Positions 18,307-26,680 of a DNA stretch of 64,000 bases are shown one piece after another (within the stretch, counting starts at the first letter, position 1; each line of letters begins with the position of its first letter). The stretch comes from Maribacter litoralis (lineage in GTDB: Bacteria > Bacteroidota > Bacteroidia > Flavobacteriales > Flavobacteriaceae), in the NCBI RefSeq assembly GCF_003075045.1, contig NZ_QCZD01000001.1:682001-746000 (forward strand), written 5' to 3'. The translations under genes were made by a program, and so were the position numbers. Under the pieces are notes generated by a model. That model had not been told where the DNA came from. It made no database searches and saw only the letters and a list, made by a program, of their open reading frames with translations.

Positions 18307-19017
18307 TTATTGCTTAACATTTGTAGTTACCCAAGTCTTGTATACTTCTAAACCAAGTGCATTTTGACCTGTTGTAGCACCTAAAAGACTATTAGGTATT
18401 TCAACCACTACGGCCATTGTATTGGCACCGTCGAAAGTATCTACAGCAGTTTCATCGTCGTCATCAGTAGAATCTGGGTCACCAGCTGGTTTAAAACCTA
18501 ATGGAGCCGTACCACCAATTACCTCATTGAACTGAAAGAAGTCAAAGAAAAAAGCATCTTGTCGTGGTCCTGCAAATAAAGAAACTCCGCTATCGGTAGT
18601 TTCAACAATGGCTGTTTCTGCAGAAATGTCTACCGATCCTAATGGTGCATCTACCATAACTGCTCCGTTTAAACCTGTTTCACTAGGTGCAACCGGACCA
18701 AAGAAATACATTTTACCATCTCTTGGTATTGCCTGAATTACTAAATCTTCTACCAAATCGTTATCGGTATCGATATTAATTTCCAATAATACGTTTTCAT
18801 CAAATGTACCGTACGCCAAGTCTGGCAGTACATTAGATTGTAAGTCTACCGCAAAAACGGTATTGTCTGAACCTTCTGTTGGTTCAAAAGCATAAAAATC
18901 GGCAATATCTGCCGTGGTTCCCATAGCACTTGGCGCATCAATGTGATCTGCCGCCACTAAAAGACCTCCTACAAGGGCCAAAGCCCCAAGTCCCATAAAT
19001 AATTTTGATTTTTTCAT
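18307..19017 (-). CDS. DUF4331 family secreted protein
   Basis: 236 aa with a signal peptide (residues 1-22). The mature N terminus DHIDAPSAMGTTADIADFYAF is the conserved start of DUF4331 proteins. It ends with EVYKTWVTTNVKQ. It corresponds to the N-terminal half of longer DUF4331 proteins, while the next gene resembles the C-terminal half, so the two may work as a pair. First gene of a three-gene minus-strand operon. Function is unknown. Confidence 0.85.
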   Translation of the reverse strand: MKKSKLFMGLGALALVGGLLVAADHIDAPSAMGTTADIADFYAFEPTEGSDNTVFAVDLQSNVLPDLAYGTFDENVLLEINIDTDNDLVEDLVIQAIPRDGKMYFFGPVAPSETGLNGAVMVDAPLGSVDISAETAIVETTDSGVSLFAGPRQDAFFFDFFQFNEVIGGTAPLGFKPAGDPDSTDDDDETAVDTFDGANTMAVVVEIPNSLLGATTGQNALGLEVYKTWVTTNVKQ

Positions 19018-19189
19018 TATCTCTTTTTTTAGATTAGAATCACCCTTACTTACGCAGCAAAAAAGAGAAGGTTCATTTTTTCTTAAAAAAAATTAAATTT
19101 TATTTTTAATCCCATATTCCGGTACAAGCGTAAACCCTTCAGTATCGTAGAAGTAACTATTTATAAATATGTGTGAAGTAATAATTAGC

Positions 19190-19197
19190 TAACTTTG
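19190..19197 (+). promoter_or_regulatory. TAnnTTTG -7 element of the LETM1-related gene
   Basis: TAACTTTG, a perfect -7 consensus match, 20 nt before the ATG. No TTG at the expected -33 position. Confidence 0.5.
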
Positions 19198-19217
19198 CAG
19201 TGTTAAATTATTAAGAT

Positions 19218-20423
19218 ATGAACCCGTCTTCCTCTGGTTGGATCGAGAAATATGGTTCGGTGGTTCAAAGACACCAAAACGCTTTCCCAACTTTTGAAGC
19301 TTTATATGGTACGCTTAAAAAAAGCGGATTCGTATATGGGTTAAATTCTGGCGTACCAGATTTTATTGAGCTAGAACATACCCTTTCTGAAGACGAAAAG
19401 GCAAAAATCAACTTATTGCACGCTTTATACTTTACTTACCGTATTGAAGGTGGTGAAGATTATTCCATTTTTATAGAACAGGTATTCAAGTTCTATGAAC
19501 TTTTAAAAATCAACAACGAAAGCTTTTTTGATAAGTGGTTTACCGGTAAGAAAACTTCTGCCAAGCTAGAAAAGTTAATGACCTCTAGAATTTATATTGA
19601 GGACAACATCATCAGTAAAACTTTTAATAGCCTTATTACCAATTCGCTATTGTTCATTGATGTGCTGCTTTTTAAACACTTTTTAAAGGACTACCCTGCC
19701 TTAAAGGAAAAAGCTGAAGAAATTGAATACTTAGCGATCAATATTACATACCATGCATTAAGTTCTAAAGAGCTGGACAGAAAAGACAATAAATTATCTC
19801 AATTGCTGGCTTCTTCCTTAACCTATATCAATTGTGCCGAGAATAGCTTTGATGGATCTTACCGAGAAAGATTACTTAACAATAAGGACAATTGGGAGAA
19901 CAGATATTTGCTTGATATGGCCTGCCTTACCGTTTGGGAAGATCATTCATTAGATTACACAGAATCTGAGTTTATTTTCGGAATAGGAAAGGATTTGGGT
20001 TTCGACAGAACAATTATCTCAACTTCCATTACCGACGTTACCGAATTCTTTAAACTTAATTTCGATACCATACCTTATTTAAAGGAAAAGAATTTAGCCA
20101 TGCAATTTTATGATAGCATGGGTAAGTTGGTGAAGAAACTTATACTACGAAATAGCAAAAGGTTACATAAAGAACTATCTCAAAGTGCCGAATTGGTAGC
20201 ACTGCTATCCAAATCAACAGTGCGAGATCTTAGTGATGAAGAAAAAAAGAAGGTTCAAAATCAGCTTTTAGATATTTTTAAAAGCATACCGTCTTTAGCC
20301 ATTTTTATTCTACCGGGCGGAGCCATTCTTCTACCCATATTCATTAAGTTGATACCGAAATTATTACCGTCTGCCTTTGATGAAAATAGAATTGACGAGG
20401 AGGAGGACCTTTATCGTAAATAA
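19218..20423 (+). CDS. LETM1-related biofilm-associated protein
   Basis: 401 aa, mostly helical. The C terminus carries the LETM1-like segment: SKRLHKELSQSAELVALLSK near 313, then DLSDEEKKKVQNQLLDIFKS and a hydrophobic stretch LAIFILPGGAILLPIFIKLI (about 356-380), as in the family named LETM1-related biofilm-associated protein in Flavobacteriia. In eukaryotes LETM1 is a mitochondrial cation-exchange factor; the bacterial role is not settled. Single gene with its own -7 element, convergent with the LytTR operon. Confidence 0.8.
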   Translation: MNPSSSGWIEKYGSVVQRHQNAFPTFEALYGTLKKSGFVYGLNSGVPDFIELEHTLSEDEKAKINLLHALYFTYRIEGGEDYSIFIEQVFKFYELLKINNESFFDKWFTGKKTSAKLEKLMTSRIYIEDNIISKTFNSLITNSLLFIDVLLFKHFLKDYPALKEKAEEIEYLAINITYHALSSKELDRKDNKLSQLLASSLTYINCAENSFDGSYRERLLNNKDNWENRYLLDMACLTVWEDHSLDYTESEFIFGIGKDLGFDRTIISTSITDVTEFFKLNFDTIPYLKEKNLAMQFYDSMGKLVKKLILRNSKRLHKELSQSAELVALLSKSTVRDLSDEEKKKVQNQLLDIFKSIPSLAIFILPGGAILLPIFIKLIPKLLPSAFDENRIDEEEDLYRK

Positions 20424-20447
20424 CCTATTATCAATACATTAACCTCT

Positions 20448-21212
20448 CTACTCTAACCAAAGCTTAAAATCTTTCACTTTCTCTCTACTTACGATTATTT
20501 CGTGATCTTGATTGTTATTCAACTTGATCTGTAATCTAGAATTTGTATAGGAAACAATGTCTTTTATATGATCAATATTCACGTAGAATTTTCTGCTGAC
20601 CCTAAAGAATACCTGTGGTTTCAGTTCATCTTCCAACTGTTCTAAGGTAGTATCCAACAGATAATTACGACCATCTTTTGTAGCGGCATAAGTGCCTTTG
20701 TTTTCGCTATAGAAACACTCCACATCTTCTGAATTGATGATTTTTAAATGCTGCCCAACCTTTGCCGTAAAACGTTTCTTATATTCACGCTCTAACGGAT
20801 TTACCAATAACTTTTTAATATCATCAAAATCTAAAGCGATCTTGTTTGGCTCACCTGCAGATGCAAACCGTTTTCTGTATTTTTTGACCGCCTGTTCTAG
20901 ATCTTCGTCATCTATTGGTTTTAACAAGTAATCTATACTATTCAATTTAAAAGCTTTTAATGCATACTCATCAAAGGCGGTAGTGAATATTATGGCACTA
21001 TGTACTTCTATGACATCAAAAATCTCAAATGAGAGTCCGTCAGATAATTGAATATCCAAGAAAATTAAATCGGGGTGTTCATTCTCTTGAAACCAATTAA
21101 TAGCCTCTTCTACAGAATGCAACATGGTAGAAACGTTTAAATCCAAACTTTCTAACATTCTGCCCAAACGTCTTGCTGCTGGTTTTTCATCTTCAATGAT
21201 AATGGTCTTCAT
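20448..21212 (-). CDS. LytTR-family response regulator
   Basis: 254 aa. The receiver domain (1-115) has IIEDEKPAARR with acidic pocket residues, phosphoacceptor Asp53 (IFLDIQLSDG) and TTAFDEYALKAF with the conserved Thr and Lys. The LytTR DNA-binding domain covers about 150-254 (FTAKVGQHLKIINSEDVECF, FFRVSRKFYVNIDHIKDI). It is the last gene of a five-gene operon with four 2TM proteins. The matching kinase is at 23151-24473. Paired repeats upstream of both units fit the LytTR consensus, so autoregulation is inferred. Confidence 0.93.
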   Translation of the reverse strand: MKTIIIEDEKPAARRLGRMLESLDLNVSTMLHSVEEAINWFQENEHPDLIFLDIQLSDGLSFEIFDVIEVHSAIIFTTAFDEYALKAFKLNSIDYLLKPIDDEDLEQAVKKYRKRFASAGEPNKIALDFDDIKKLLVNPLEREYKKRFTAKVGQHLKIINSEDVECFYSENKGTYAATKDGRNYLLDTTLEQLEDELKPQVFFRVSRKFYVNIDHIKDIVSYTNSRLQIKLNNNQDHEIIVSREKVKDFKLWLE

Positions 21213-21241
21213 GGTCTGTATTTATGGTTTAGTGGTTTGCT

Positions 21242-21628
21242 TTAGTCGTTGTAGGAGTTTAGATATTTCTGAATTTTTCGATCTTCCCATTTCTTTATGT
21301 GCCATGAAATGTTTCCAAAAACAGTAATTCCATGTATGGCCAGTATAATTCCCCAAACAATGGTAGTGCCGTAGACATTCCAATCAATCCAGTCTAAAAA
21401 CTCAGGATTACCGAATGCTTCTTTACTTACCAAAATGAAAACGAACTTATTTCTTAAGAAGTACAACATGATACTTATAATCAGAAAAACCAACACGTGA
21501 TTATAGAAACGCTTTATACTCGCCACTTTCTCTTTTGCTCTTTCATACTTAGAAAACTTATTGTCTTCGCCATTAAAAAGATAATCGTTTGTTTGTTCAG
21601 TGTCCATACTATCTAAATTTTTCGGCAT
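21242..21628 (-). CDS. 2TM-domain membrane protein (copy 4 of the operon)
   Basis: 128 aa. Same layout as its neighbours: a charged helix FSKYERAKEKVASIKRFYNH, two membrane helices, and the end motif KKWEDRKIQKYL. Start choice is uncertain. The ATG at 21628 lies inside the upstream gene behind AGGAGG, while ATG 21607 (Met8) sits one base after the upstream stop. Translation is coupled either way. Function unknown; probably a membrane partner of the LytS/LytR system. Confidence 0.85.
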   Translation of the reverse strand: MPKNLDSMDTEQTNDYLFNGEDNKFSKYERAKEKVASIKRFYNHVLVFLIISIMLYFLRNKFVFILVSKEAFGNPEFLDWIDWNVYGTTIVWGIILAIHGITVFGNISWHIKKWEDRKIQKYLNSYND

Positions 21629-21947
21629 CTCTTTCCTCCTGCTCTACATATTTACTGATCTGGCGCTGTTCCCAATCTTTACTAAAGAAAGGATTAAAGC
21701 CAAATACTTTTGCTGCATGAAAAGCCAAACCTATTCCCCAGAAAAACGGAGTAGAAAAAGTACCTATATTAAACAAAGCCTCTGTAAATGATTCTCCTGC
21801 AGACATAATTGCCGTAATGGTAATCGTCATAAGAAATAAATTTACCAGTACATATACAAGTAAGTGAATATAAAACCCTTTTAATTCTTTGACCTTCTTC
21901 TGGGCTCTTATTAATTTATCCGATTGTTCAAATTCGTTTAGTTCCAT
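21609..21947 (-). CDS. 2TM-domain membrane protein (copy 3)
   Basis: 112 aa. RAQKKVKELKGFYIHLLVYV leads into the first membrane helix, then a second helix (FFWGIGLAFHAAKVFG), then the conserved end NPFFSKDWEQRQISKYVEQ. Overlaps the preceding gene by 10 bp and the following one by about 20 bp, showing tight coupling within the operon. Confidence 0.88.
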   Translation of the reverse strand: MELNEFEQSDKLIRAQKKVKELKGFYIHLLVYVLVNLFLMTITITAIMSAGESFTEALFNIGTFSTPFFWGIGLAFHAAKVFGFNPFFSKDWEQRQISKYVEQEERDAEKFR

Positions 21948-22228
21948 CTTCTTGTATTTTCTTCTTGTTGTAAAAACTCTTGTATTTTTCTCTCTTCCCA
22001 GTCTCTGCCCATAAACGGATTCAAGTTAAAGATTTTATTCGCTTTAAAAAATAAGCTAATGCTTAAACCGAATACTACCCAAAGAAACCAGGCATTTCTC
22101 CATTCATTAAAATAATAATTGATCGATGCCACTATTAAAATGGATACCATAGCCGAGGCTACTTTACCATAAAATTTTCTAATTTCTTCAACTCTTTCTT
22201 TTGCTCTTCTATATTTTGTGTTTTCCAT
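21938..22228 (-). CDS. 2TM-domain membrane protein (copy 2)
   Basis: 96 aa. YRRAKERVEEIRKFYGKVAS, two membrane helices (about 25-42 and 48-65), and the end motif NPFMGRDWEERKIQEFLQQE. Second gene of the 2TM/lytR operon. Confidence 0.88.
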   Translation of the reverse strand: MENTKYRRAKERVEEIRKFYGKVASAMVSILIVASINYYFNEWRNAWFLWVVFGLSISLFFKANKIFNLNPFMGRDWEERKIQEFLQQEENTRRWN

Positions 22229-22246
22229 GATCTTTAGTTTTTTAGG

Positions 22247-22531
22247 TTATGATTCTTGCATAAATTCTTTGATCTTACGCTCTTCCCATTTCTTACTGAA
22301 AAATGGGCTATACCCGTAAGCATAAAGTCCGTTCATCAATAGGCCGAATCCCCAGCCTAGTGCCGGAAAAATAAACCAAAGAAAACTTGTTGTAATATAA
22401 TTGATATATGCCAAAAATGGGATTACGATACAGTATGCCAATAAATTGCCATAGAATCCTTTAATAGCTTGTACTTTTTCTTTTGCCTTTTCGTACTTAT
22501 AATTTCTGTCGGTTGTGAAGTTTGATTCCAT
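22247..22531 (-). CDS. 2TM-domain membrane protein (copy 1)
   Basis: 94 aa. YEKAKEKVQAIKGFYGNLLA, two membrane helices and the end SKKWEERKIKEFMQES. It is by far the closest of the four to the 2TM domain fused to the kinase at 23151-24473: both share KGFYGNL, CIVIP, LAYIN, TTSF and WEERKIKEFM in register. First gene of the operon, directly behind the repeat pair at 22615-22644. Confidence 0.9.
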   Translation of the reverse strand: MESNFTTDRNYKYEKAKEKVQAIKGFYGNLLAYCIVIPFLAYINYITTSFLWFIFPALGWGFGLLMNGLYAYGYSPFFSKKWEERKIKEFMQES

Positions 22532-22573
22532 CTTTCTAAAGTTTTAGGTGATCGTTAATTTATTTCCTTACTT

Positions 22574-22581
22574 CAAATTTC
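22574..22581 (-). promoter_or_regulatory. -7-like element of the 2TM/lytR operon
   Basis: Minus-strand GAAATTTG, one base off TAnnTTTG, exactly 33 nt downstream of the LytTR-like repeat pair. No TTG at -33, consistent with an activator-dependent promoter (inference). Confidence 0.4.
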
Positions 22582-22614
22582 GGCAGATCATACAGGTTTT
22601 AAAAAATTGAAATA

Positions 22615-22644
22615 CCCAGTTGTAATTTTTTACGACTGAATTGT
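22615..22644 (-). promoter_or_regulatory. Putative LytTR binding site (2TM/lytR operon)
   Basis: On the minus strand ACAATTCAG (22644-22636) and ACAACTGGG (22623-22615) are direct repeats with starts 21 bp apart, separated by 12 bp. They match 8 and 7 of 9 positions of the LytTR/AgrA consensus [TA][AC][CA]GTTN[AG][TG]. Confidence 0.6.
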
Positions 22645-22675
22645 ATAAAGTTGTCTTTACTAGAAATAAACCACT

Positions 22676-23128
22676 TCAAAAACCATATGATTTCTTCGCA
22701 CTTTCAATTTGCTCTTGCTCTGTGGTATTAGGATATAGTAGATATTTAGGCGCTATAATAGGTTTTGCATTAGTAAGGGTAATCTTGGTAATGGTAGCAA
22801 ACGGAAAATTTCCTTTTGTAAGTAGAAGAAGTACTTTTTCCATTTTAGAGAAGTCTGAAGACGATTTCACTACAATTTCAGCCTCACCTTTCAACTGAAA
22901 TCCTTTTTGCTTTAAAACGTCTATAAAACTGATACAAACATTTTTGTTCGCTCTTATATTCTTAACCGTTTGTGGTGATGCTATGTTTGCTACTATAATC
23001 GTATCATCTTCAAAACAACTGAATATCTCTTTGGGTGATACATTGGGCATGTTATCTGTAGAAGATGTTGCCAACCAGCACAGAACACTATCACTAATAG
23101 CTGCTTTTATGTCTTCTGTTAGCTTCAT
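22676..23128 (-). CDS. Pyridoxamine 5'-phosphate oxidase-like flavin-binding protein
   Basis: 150 aa. The split-barrel FMN-binding fold is seen in CWLATSSTDNMPNVSPKEIF (18-37), IIVANIASPQTVKNIRAN (48-65) and KGEAEIV near 80. Such proteins use FMN or F420 as a reductase or bind the flavin only; the substrate is unknown. It starts 22 nt after lytS and lies on the same strand, so it is probably the second gene of the lytS transcript. Confidence 0.85.
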   Translation of the reverse strand: MKLTEDIKAAISDSVLCWLATSSTDNMPNVSPKEIFSCFEDDTIIVANIASPQTVKNIRANKNVCISFIDVLKQKGFQLKGEAEIVVKSSSDFSKMEKVLLLLTKGNFPFATITKITLTNAKPIIAPKYLLYPNTTEQEQIESAKKSYGF

Positions 23129-23150
23129 AGTGTTTCTATTTAAAATTCAT

Positions 23151-24473
23151 TTAAAAGTTTTCTCTATCCATGAATTCCTTTATTTTTCTCTCTTCCCAGC
23201 CTTTGCCAAATAATGGATTATAACCATATGCCTTTAAACCGTGGGCAATTAAGCCAATACCCCAACCAATGGCAGGGAAAATGACCCAAACAAAACTGGT
23301 CGTCGTAAAATTGATATAGGCGAGTACGGGTATAACAATGCAATACGAAGTAAGGTTGCCATAAAAACCCTTTATGAGTTCTACACGTTCTTTTGCTTTC
23401 TCATAACGCTTGGCACTAATGTGCGATGCCTGGGTTTCTCGAAACGATATGGCATTTGTCAACATGGGCAAACGTACTTTGAATTCTTTTGCGGTCTTAA
23501 AAATCTGCATTTCCTTTTTGGTAAGAATGGCATACCGCTGACGAATATTTTGTAGCCCTACACCACTACTCTTTTTAACAACCTGTTTCTCTTGCAAATT
23601 GTTGACTACATACAAATAGCCGTCTTCTTCATAGATTTTAATATGCAATGGTTTTGAAGAGGTTACCACATTGTGCTTCACCGCATTCTCTAATAATAAT
23701 TGTAACGATAGCGGTACAATTTTAGCTTCGGGATCTGTTGCCTCATCAGGAATTTCAAATACGATACTATCTTCAAAACGCATTTTTAAAAGTCGCACAT
23801 AGGTTCGTGCAAACTTAAGTTCCTCATCGACCAAAATTAGATTTTTACTCTTCTGCTCCAATACATACCTATACACTTTAGATAAAGATGTAGTAAATTT
23901 TTGCGCCTGCATAGGATCTTCTTCGATTAGACTGGTAAGCACGTTGAGACTATTAAAGAGAAAATGTGGATCTAGCTGATTTTTTAAAGCATCGAACTTT
24001 GCAGATGCCGAACCAGCAATAATTTTCTGCTCCTTTACCTTGGTATCTTGTAAGGCTTTGTAAAAATAAAAGGCATGTAAAAACAGCGATACTACCAAGG
24101 TTACCAGTAACGCGTAAAAATAATATTCTACTTTTTCTCCTGCTATAAACTCATAAAAGCTGTGCCCAAAAATATAAATTTCTGTAAACGCACGTACCGC
24201 ACCAAACGCCAAAACCGTTAGTATAATTGAGCCAGAAGCACCGTACCATAACCGTTTTTTGGTTTCATTCTCCCAACTATATTTTTTAGAGATATAGTCG
24301 CTGAAATACATATTAACCATAGATAGCATAAAAGAGTAGAGAAAGGCTATACCTGTAAATTGCATTTCGCCATATAATGTTATGCTTTCCCAATCAGATA
24401 GAAGCAACCGAACCAGTTCCATAACCAAGGCTATGATTATTGCTATTCTTACTACCTTTAAAAAACTACTCAT
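23151..24473 (-). CDS. LytS-type histidine kinase fused to a C-terminal 2TM domain
   Basis: 440 aa. N-terminal membrane region with four likely helices (about 7-26, 38-57, 78-98, 116-138). Next is the His_kinase domain with the phosphoacceptor His170 in LDPHFLFNSLNVL, then the ATPase N-box LLLENAVKHNVV and the G-box SSGVGLQNIRQRY. After about residue 350 the protein continues into a full 2TM domain (YEKAKERVELIKGFYGNL, two helices, GWEERKIKEFMD). This adds two further membrane helices behind a domain that normally ends such kinases. It partners the LytTR regulator at 20448-21212. Confidence 0.92.
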   Translation of the reverse strand: MSSFLKVVRIAIIIALVMELVRLLLSDWESITLYGEMQFTGIAFLYSFMLSMVNMYFSDYISKKYSWENETKKRLWYGASGSIILTVLAFGAVRAFTEIYIFGHSFYEFIAGEKVEYYFYALLVTLVVSLFLHAFYFYKALQDTKVKEQKIIAGSASAKFDALKNQLDPHFLFNSLNVLTSLIEEDPMQAQKFTTSLSKVYRYVLEQKSKNLILVDEELKFARTYVRLLKMRFEDSIVFEIPDEATDPEAKIVPLSLQLLLENAVKHNVVTSSKPLHIKIYEEDGYLYVVNNLQEKQVVKKSSGVGLQNIRQRYAILTKKEMQIFKTAKEFKVRLPMLTNAISFRETQASHISAKRYEKAKERVELIKGFYGNLTSYCIVIPVLAYINFTTTSFVWVIFPAIGWGIGLIAHGLKAYGYNPLFGKGWEERKIKEFMDRENF

Positions 24474-24566
24474 GTTTGTAAGCTTAAATTGATCGGTTTC
24501 TAATTTTTAAAATTAGGGATTTCCTTTTAGAAGTCATTAGCTTTCTACAGCTACCCTATTAAAGAA

Positions 24567-24574
24567 CAAACATG
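24567..24574 (-). promoter_or_regulatory. -7-like element of lytS
   Basis: Minus-strand CATGTTTG, one base off TAnnTTTG, 33 nt downstream of the repeat pair at 24608-24637. This is the same distance as for the 2TM operon. Confidence 0.4.
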
Positions 24575-24607
24575 AAGCTATAAATACCGAATTTAAAAAA
24601 AAACAGT

Positions 24608-24637
24608 CCGAATTGTCGATTAAGACTTCCGAACTGT
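24608..24637 (-). promoter_or_regulatory. Putative LytTR binding site (lytS)
   Basis: Minus-strand ACAGTTCGG (24637-24629) is a 9/9 match to the LytTR consensus. ACAATTCGG (24616-24608) is an 8/9 match. Starts are 21 bp apart and in direct orientation. Confidence 0.65.
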
Positions 24638-24664
24638 AATTGTGCATGTAAAGTTGATATAGTT

Positions 24665-25795
24665 CTAATTAGTAAATGTGAAATCAGGAAGCTTTATAAT
24701 TTCCCCTCCTTTCATCGCAGACTCGTGAGATAGTATACCCACACAAGTAATATTGGCCGATTGCTTTGCATTTGGGTAAGGCGAAGAGCCATTTATTAAA
24801 CCGTCAACAAAGGCATGTACTAAATGTGGGTGCGAACCGCCGTGCCCTGCACCTTGGGTAAATGACAAATGTTGATTATCGCCTTCGTCATATACACCAT
24901 GTGTTGTAAACCCTTGAATTTCTTTAGGCAGCAATTTTGCAAAATCGGGACATTCAACCTCTTCAGGTATTTCTGGTTCTGGTTTCTTAGCCATATGTAC
25001 TACCAAAGGTCTCCCCTCTATTAGGGGCCATTCAACAGATTTCTTTGAACCGTAAACTTCAAAACTTTCTCTGTATTGGCGGGCCACATCAAACAACGAA
25101 CGATAAACTTGAGCGCTTAAATCTGAGTTCCTAAATTTTATATGAGTGGTCTCTACTGCGTATGGTGAATTGTATTCTTTAATCAACTCTTCGCGAATGG
25201 TACCCGATCCAAAGCAAGAAACATATTCCGCCTCGTTTTGGGTCAAACCTAAAACCGGACCAACACAATGTGTCGCGTAGTGCATTGGCGGCAACCCTGG
25301 CCAATAATTAGGCCAACCGTCCATATCTTGTTGATGGCTTGCCTTTAAAAATTGAACTTTACCTAACTCTCCATTTTCATAAAGCTCTTTCATATAAAGA
25401 AACTCCCTAGCATACACCACGGTTTCCATCATCATATAGGTAAGTCCCGTTTTCTGGATTAGCTCAACAATTTCTCTGCACTCCTCTACCGTTGTTGCCA
25501 TAGGCACGGTACACGCTACATGTTTACCTGCTTTTAATGCCTTAATAGATTGTTCCCCATGATTCGGAATCGGAGTATTTATATGAACAGCATCTATCTC
25601 ATCATCTTTTAATAATTCTTCATAGGATGTATATCTCTTAGAAATATCAAAAGCATCTGCAATTTCATTTAATTTATCTTCATTACGCTGACAAACTGCA
25701 ACCAACTCAGCATTCGGATGTTTTTTATAAATAGGGATGAATTCTGCCCCAAAACCCAAACCTACAATAGCTATTTTTATTTTCTTCTCGCTCAT
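24665..25795 (-). CDS. Gfo/Idh/MocA-family oxidoreductase, catalytic Lys replaced
   Basis: 376 aa. N-terminal Rossmann fold (IAIVGLGFGAEFIP, 8-21), then AVHINTPIPNHGEQSIKALKAGKHV (69-93). The usual EKP motif that supplies the catalytic lysine reads TVP here (Thr96-Val97-Pro98). The C-terminal substrate domain contains HYATHCVGPVLGL near 177, with the conserved histidine region. Relatives oxidise or reduce sugars and inositols using NAD(P). Third gene of the operon with the ketose 3-epimerase-like enzyme and the ThuA protein, so a role in catabolism of an unusual sugar is inferred. Confidence 0.88.
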   Translation of the reverse strand: MSEKKIKIAIVGLGFGAEFIPIYKKHPNAELVAVCQRNEDKLNEIADAFDISKRYTSYEELLKDDEIDAVHINTPIPNHGEQSIKALKAGKHVACTVPMATTVEECREIVELIQKTGLTYMMMETVVYAREFLYMKELYENGELGKVQFLKASHQQDMDGWPNYWPGLPPMHYATHCVGPVLGLTQNEAEYVSCFGSGTIREELIKEYNSPYAVETTHIKFRNSDLSAQVYRSLFDVARQYRESFEVYGSKKSVEWPLIEGRPLVVHMAKKPEPEIPEEVECPDFAKLLPKEIQGFTTHGVYDEGDNQHLSFTQGAGHGGSHPHLVHAFVDGLINGSSPYPNAKQSANITCVGILSHESAMKGGEIIKLPDFTFTN

Positions 25796-25805
25796 CTTTA
25801 TATTT

Positions 25806-26666
25806 TCAATCGTTAAACGTTTGTTTCAGAAATTGTAGCCCTTGCGATGCAAATTCATCTTGGCTATTGGCCATAGTTTTCCAAATACACACTGCAGCCG
25901 CTAACTCTTTAATCTCTGGTGTAAAGCTTTCTATGACCAATGCGCCATTATAGTTTATATCTTGAAGTCCTAGTTTAAAATCGTTCCATGGGGTGAGTCC
26001 CGTACCTGGTACTCCCCTGTGGTTTTCAGAAACTTGAAGATGTATCAATTTATCACCAACCCTATTTATTGCATCACGGATATTTCTCTCTTCAATAGTC
26101 ATATGAAATCCGTCTAAAGCCACTCTTGCCGCATCATGATTGATATCCGTAACCAAACGCATAACATCTTCAGCTGTATTGATCATATCAGATTCGAACC
26201 TATTCAGAGGCTCCAACCCTATGCACAAGTCATGGGCATAAGCCATATTGCAAGCTTTTTTAAGATTGGACACTGCTAAATCCCATTCCTTCTTGCGTTG
26301 TTCTGAAGAAACCAAACGGGCTTTTCCGACCGCAGAATACATTGGACCTGCAAAGAACTTTACATCTAATTCATTGCATAAGTCAAAACATTGTTCTAGA
26401 TACTTAAAACACTGTAAGTGGACTTTTTCATCTTCATGCGTAAGGTCTTTAGTTGGACCAAATGCACCACAAACAGATACCTTTAAACCGTTATCATCAA
26501 GCGCTTTTTTAATCTTATTTCCATCGATCAATAAGGGGTTTTCTACAGGTATTTCAACGAGGTCATAACCCAATGCCTTTATCTTTGGAAACAATGCTAT
26601 ACTTTTTGAGGTAAAAGGTGACTGCCATAACCAAGTACTTACACCAAAATCTATCTTATTCTTCAT
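25806..26666 (-). CDS. Ketose 3-epimerase-like sugar isomerase (TIM barrel)
   Basis: 286 aa AP-endonuclease-2-type TIM barrel. It matches the D-tagatose/D-psicose 3-epimerase group closely by eye: IGLEPLNRFESD with metal ligand Glu152, VALDGFHMTIEE with Asp185, IHLQVSENHRGVPGTG with His209, and VIESF with Glu246. Three of the four ligands fall at the numbers known for the Pseudomonas enzyme. Likely interconverts ketoses at C3 with a divalent metal. It lies 10 nt ahead of the oxidoreductase gene and follows the ThuA gene by 14 nt. Confidence 0.85.
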   Translation of the reverse strand: MKNKIDFGVSTWLWQSPFTSKSIALFPKIKALGYDLVEIPVENPLLIDGNKIKKALDDNGLKVSVCGAFGPTKDLTHEDEKVHLQCFKYLEQCFDLCNELDVKFFAGPMYSAVGKARLVSSEQRKKEWDLAVSNLKKACNMAYAHDLCIGLEPLNRFESDMINTAEDVMRLVTDINHDAARVALDGFHMTIEERNIRDAINRVGDKLIHLQVSENHRGVPGTGLTPWNDFKLGLQDINYNGALVIESFTPEIKELAAAVCIWKTMANSQDEFASQGLQFLKQTFND

Positions 26667-26680
26667 GTAAATACTCTTTA

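Larger units (their letters stand above)
24540..24645. repeat. Left copy of a divergent direct repeat (lytS upstream region)
   Basis: Shares AGCTTTCTA, TACC, AGAACAAACATGAA, GAATT-AAAAAA and CCGAACTGTAAT, in this order and orientation, with 31252-31345. The two copies flank the sugar-type operon and its AraC regulator. Confidence 0.65.
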
